DNA of 8,027 nt, from contig CALWMQ010000091.1 in the NCBI GenBank assembly GCA_944382025.1, forward strand, positions 1 to 8,027, written 5' to 3'. This document shows, piece after piece, positions 6,035 through 8,027 of the stretch. The first letter of the stretch is position 1. Every line of letters begins with the position of its first letter. The notes beneath the pieces are model-generated. The model had not been told where the DNA came from. It did no database searches and worked only from the letters and a program-made list of their open reading frames with translations. The translations under genes and the position numbers were made by a program. The stretch is from an uncultured Clostridia bacterium. GTDB lineage: Bacteria; Bacillota; Clostridia; Oscillospirales; Acutalibacteraceae.

Positions 6035-6988
6035 ATGCGTTACAAAAAATTCCAGAACGCCGGTGTTGAGGTGTCGGCGCTTGCTGTAGGAACCTGGGCC
6101 ATCGGCGGTTCCTATTACGGGGAAGTTGACCGGCAGGAGTCCATCCGCTCCATCCGGGCCATGCTGGATAACGGAGTGAATCTCATTGATACGGCACCCT
6201 TTTACGGCAACGGTGCGTCCGAGATGATTGTAGGGGAAGCCCTGCGGGGGATTCCCCGGGACAAGGTGCTGATCTCCACCAAATTCAGCCTGGTAACCGA
6301 TGCTTTCGCGGGAGCCAACAGCTATCGCAATGACGCCAGTTTCCGCAATGTCATCCGGGAAATTGAAAGTTCCCTGTGGAATCTCCATACGGATTATGTG
6401 GATTTCTATTACATTCACTGGCCGGATCCTCATACCCCTATTGGGGAAACCATGGCGGCACTGTCCCTGCTGAAAAAGATGGGAAAAATCCGGTTTGTGG
6501 GTGTATCCAACTTCTCCAAGGAGCAGATAGAGGAAGCCCAGCAGTATGGAGTCATTGATGTCCAGCAGCCCCCCTATTCCATGGTGAACCGGACCTTTAC
6601 GGACCTGATGAAGTGGGGCGCCGAGCAAGGAATTGATTCCATGACCTACGGTTCTCTGGGATCGGGCATCCTAACGGGGGCGATCCGTACCTTGCCGGAC
6701 TACCCGGAGGATGATGTGCGGCGTACCTTCTACGACTTTTTCTGTGAGCCCAAATTTTCCCGGATTATGGAGCTGTTGAAGACCATGGACCGTATTGCGG
6801 CCGACCACGGTCGGCCTGTGGCGCAGGTGGCCCTCAACTGGAGCACTCAGAAGCCTTTTGTGGGTACGGCTCTGGCGGGGGTCAGGACTGTGGCGGAAGC
6901 GATGGAAAACTGCGCCGCTTTTGATTGGAAGCTGACGGAAGAAGAGATAGCGCTGCTGGACGGCGAGCTTGACCGCCTGGATCTGTAA
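6035..6988 (+). CDS. Aldo/keto reductase
   Basis: This 317-residue NAD(P)H-dependent oxidoreductase of the aldo/keto reductase superfamily most resembles the AKR11 (IolS/YghZ-like) group. The complete catalytic tetrad is visible: D52 and Y57 in LIDTAPFYGNGASE, K83 in ISTKF, and H128 in YIHWPD. GKIRFVGVSNFSKEQI and the C-terminal ALAGVRTVAEAMENC stretch, typical of cofactor binding, are also present. The ATG at 6035 follows AAAGGA with 11 nt between. An earlier in-frame TTG at 5951 has no ribosome binding site and adds residues that lie outside the family fold. In this operon a likely job is reducing the aldehyde released by the aldolase: lactaldehyde to 1,2-propanediol, or glycolaldehyde to ethylene glycol. 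Sugar oxidation or reduction before isomerization is an alternative. The direction and substrate are inference. Confidence 0.9.
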   Translation: MRYKKFQNAGVEVSALAVGTWAIGGSYYGEVDRQESIRSIRAMLDNGVNLIDTAPFYGNGASEMIVGEALRGIPRDKVLISTKFSLVTDAFAGANSYRNDASFRNVIREIESSLWNLHTDYVDFYYIHWPDPHTPIGETMAALSLLKKMGKIRFVGVSNFSKEQIEEAQQYGVIDVQQPPYSMVNRTFTDLMKWGAEQGIDSMTYGSLGSGILTGAIRTLPDYPEDDVRRTFYDFFCEPKFSRIMELLKTMDRIAADHGRPVAQVALNWSTQKPFVGTALAGVRTVAEAMENCAAFDWKLTEEEIALLDGELDRLDL

Positions 6989-7014
6989 TACGCGCCGGAA
7001 AGGAGCCGACATCT

Positions 7015-8027
7015 ATGCCATTGCAACTTGACCTCTCATCCGGATGGCAGCTGGGCTGGTGCCCGGAGCCGCGTCTGACCCGCTGGTACCAGGATTTCAA
7101 CACATGGGTGGTAGAGAACGGCAGGCTGGAGGGGACACCCACCAGCCTTACCCGGGCGCTGATCCATCCCAATTGCGCGCCTGAAAAGGACTATGGAATG
7201 GAGTGCCGTTTTACCCTGCCTGACGAGGGCAGTGAAATCCAGTTTATCCTGGGTTACTGTATTCACCGTCTGGCGGGTTATTATCTGGTGTTTCATCCCG
7301 GAAGGGCGCCGGCGGTTCATTATACCTTCTCGGATCTGCGGGAATGTACCATTTCGGAAAGCGCGGGTCCGGTGTGCGCTCCGGGACAGGAATATGTCCT
7401 TTGCGCGGAACGCCGTGGGGATCAGATGACTCTGCTGCTGGACGGGGAAGCGTTTTTTTCCTTTGAGGCCGACAAGCCCTGCGGCCGGTATACCGCTCTA
7501 TGTGTCACGGCGGGGAAAGGGCTGTTCCATGAAATCCGGATCCGTGAGCTGGAGGGAGAAGAAGTCCTGTTTTTTGATGATTTTTCAGAAAACAGCCTTC
7601 CCGCTTACACGGAAGTAGAGTTGTCCGACCTGCAGGTTGAGGAGTGGATAGAAGCGGATATTCCTGGCACCGTCCAGTCCTCTCTGGTAAAGGCGGGGAA
7701 GGTTCCGGATCCTTATGTGGCTTTTAATGGTTCCAAGATCCTATGGGCGGACAATCAGCGCTGGGTATACCGGAAACGCTTTACAGTTCCGGAAGAGATG
7801 AAAAAGAAACGGCTGCGGCTGGTTTTCGATGGGGTGGACTACCGGGCGTTTTTCTGGCTCAACGGGGAAAAGCTCTGTTATCATGAAGGGAGGTTCGGGG
7901 GGCCGGAAATTGATATCGGGCCATATGTGGATCTGGAAGGCGAGAATGAACTGATTGTCTGTGTGCTTCCCTGCCCCAATCCCCCTCACAATAATGTCCG
8001 GCCCTATATCCTCCACCGGTGGCATTT
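7015..8027 (+). CDS. GH2 glycosidase with N-terminal concanavalin-like domain (partial, 3' end off the right edge)
   Basis: The frame is open from ATG 7015 to the window edge, giving 337 complete codons. Residues about 38-185 look like a concanavalin/LamG-like jelly roll: YLVFHPG, YVLCAERRGDQMTLLLDGEAFFSF, and a closing GKGLFHEIRIREL. From about residue 212 the sugar-binding (jelly-roll) domain of GH2 begins: ADIPGTVQSSL (P217, G218, T219), VPDPYVAFNGSKILWADNQRWVYRKRF (W250), and LRLVFDGVDYRAFFWLNGEKL (D272-L286). This pattern resembles beta-mannosidases and exo-beta-glucosaminidases, but the catalytic barrel and its two glutamates lie beyond the edge, so specificity is open. AAAGGAG precedes the ATG by 9 nt. 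There is no signal peptide, so it probably acts inside the cell on imported oligosaccharides or glycosides. It is the sixth plus-strand gene, 26 nt after the reductase. It shares with the divergent hydrolase the layout of a concanavalin-like domain in front of a glycosidase. Confidence 0.85.
   Translation, partial: MPLQLDLSSGWQLGWCPEPRLTRWYQDFNTWVVENGRLEGTPTSLTRALIHPNCAPEKDYGMECRFTLPDEGSEIQFILGYCIHRLAGYYLVFHPGRAPAVHYTFSDLRECTISESAGPVCAPGQEYVLCAERRGDQMTLLLDGEAFFSFEADKPCGRYTALCVTAGKGLFHEIRIRELEGEEVLFFDDFSENSLPAYTEVELSDLQVEEWIEADIPGTVQSSLVKAGKVPDPYVAFNGSKILWADNQRWVYRKRFTVPEEMKKKRLRLVFDGVDYRAFFWLNGEKLCYHEGRFGGPEIDIGPYVDLEGENELIVCVLPCPNPPHNNVRPYILHRWH

Noticed and set aside
1350..6988. Sulfoquinovose (sulfo-EMP) operon
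   Set aside because: The order isomerase-kinase-aldolase-reductase is similar in logic, but the aldolase is class II zinc-type and the isomerase is FucI-type, unlike the YihS and YihT families of that pathway.

Overview
The window looks like part of a carbohydrate-use locus from a Gram-positive, probably clostridial (Firmicutes, gut-type) bacterium. This is inferred from strong GGAGG-type ribosome binding sites, sigma-A-like promoters in a very AT-rich intergenic region, fairly GC-rich genes, and the mix of sugar enzymes. No rRNA, tRNA, mobile element, CRISPR array or phage gene is visible, and the species cannot be fixed from this sequence.

Layout. On the minus strand, positions 1-997 hold the N-terminal 332 codons of a LamG-plus-TIM-barrel glycoside hydrolase that runs off the left edge. 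Positions 998-1349 are a divergent control region. It has a promoter facing each way, a near-perfect 30-bp dyad, and three AAACGTTT sites of the kind bound by LacI-family repressors. From 1350 to the right edge, six genes lie on the plus strand, mostly 19-32 bp apart (one 106-bp gap). In order they are a GatY/KbaY-type class II aldolase, a PfkB sugar kinase, an L-fucose isomerase (FucI) family protein, a D-tagatose/D-allulose 3-epimerase family protein, an aldo/keto reductase, and the N-terminal part of a GH2 glycosidase preceded by a concanavalin-like domain.

How the genes may work together. Two glycosidases without visible signal peptides would release a monosaccharide in the cytoplasm. The isomerase would make a ketose, the epimerase would invert C3, the PfkB kinase would phosphorylate it, the aldolase would cleave it to dihydroxyacetone phosphate plus an aldehyde, and the reductase would reduce the aldehyde. 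The usual fucose enzymes (FGGY-type fuculokinase FucK and fuculose-1-phosphate aldolase FucA) are absent. FucI products have 3R stereochemistry, while FBA/GatY-type aldolases need 3S, so a C3 epimerase between them makes chemical sense. For L-fucose the predicted route is L-fuculose, 6-deoxy-L-sorbose, its 1-phosphate, then DHAP plus L-lactaldehyde. D-arabinose (through D-xylulose) or D-altrose (through D-fructose) would fit the same logic. This route is inference; the enzyme family calls are well supported. No transporter or regulator gene is inside the window.
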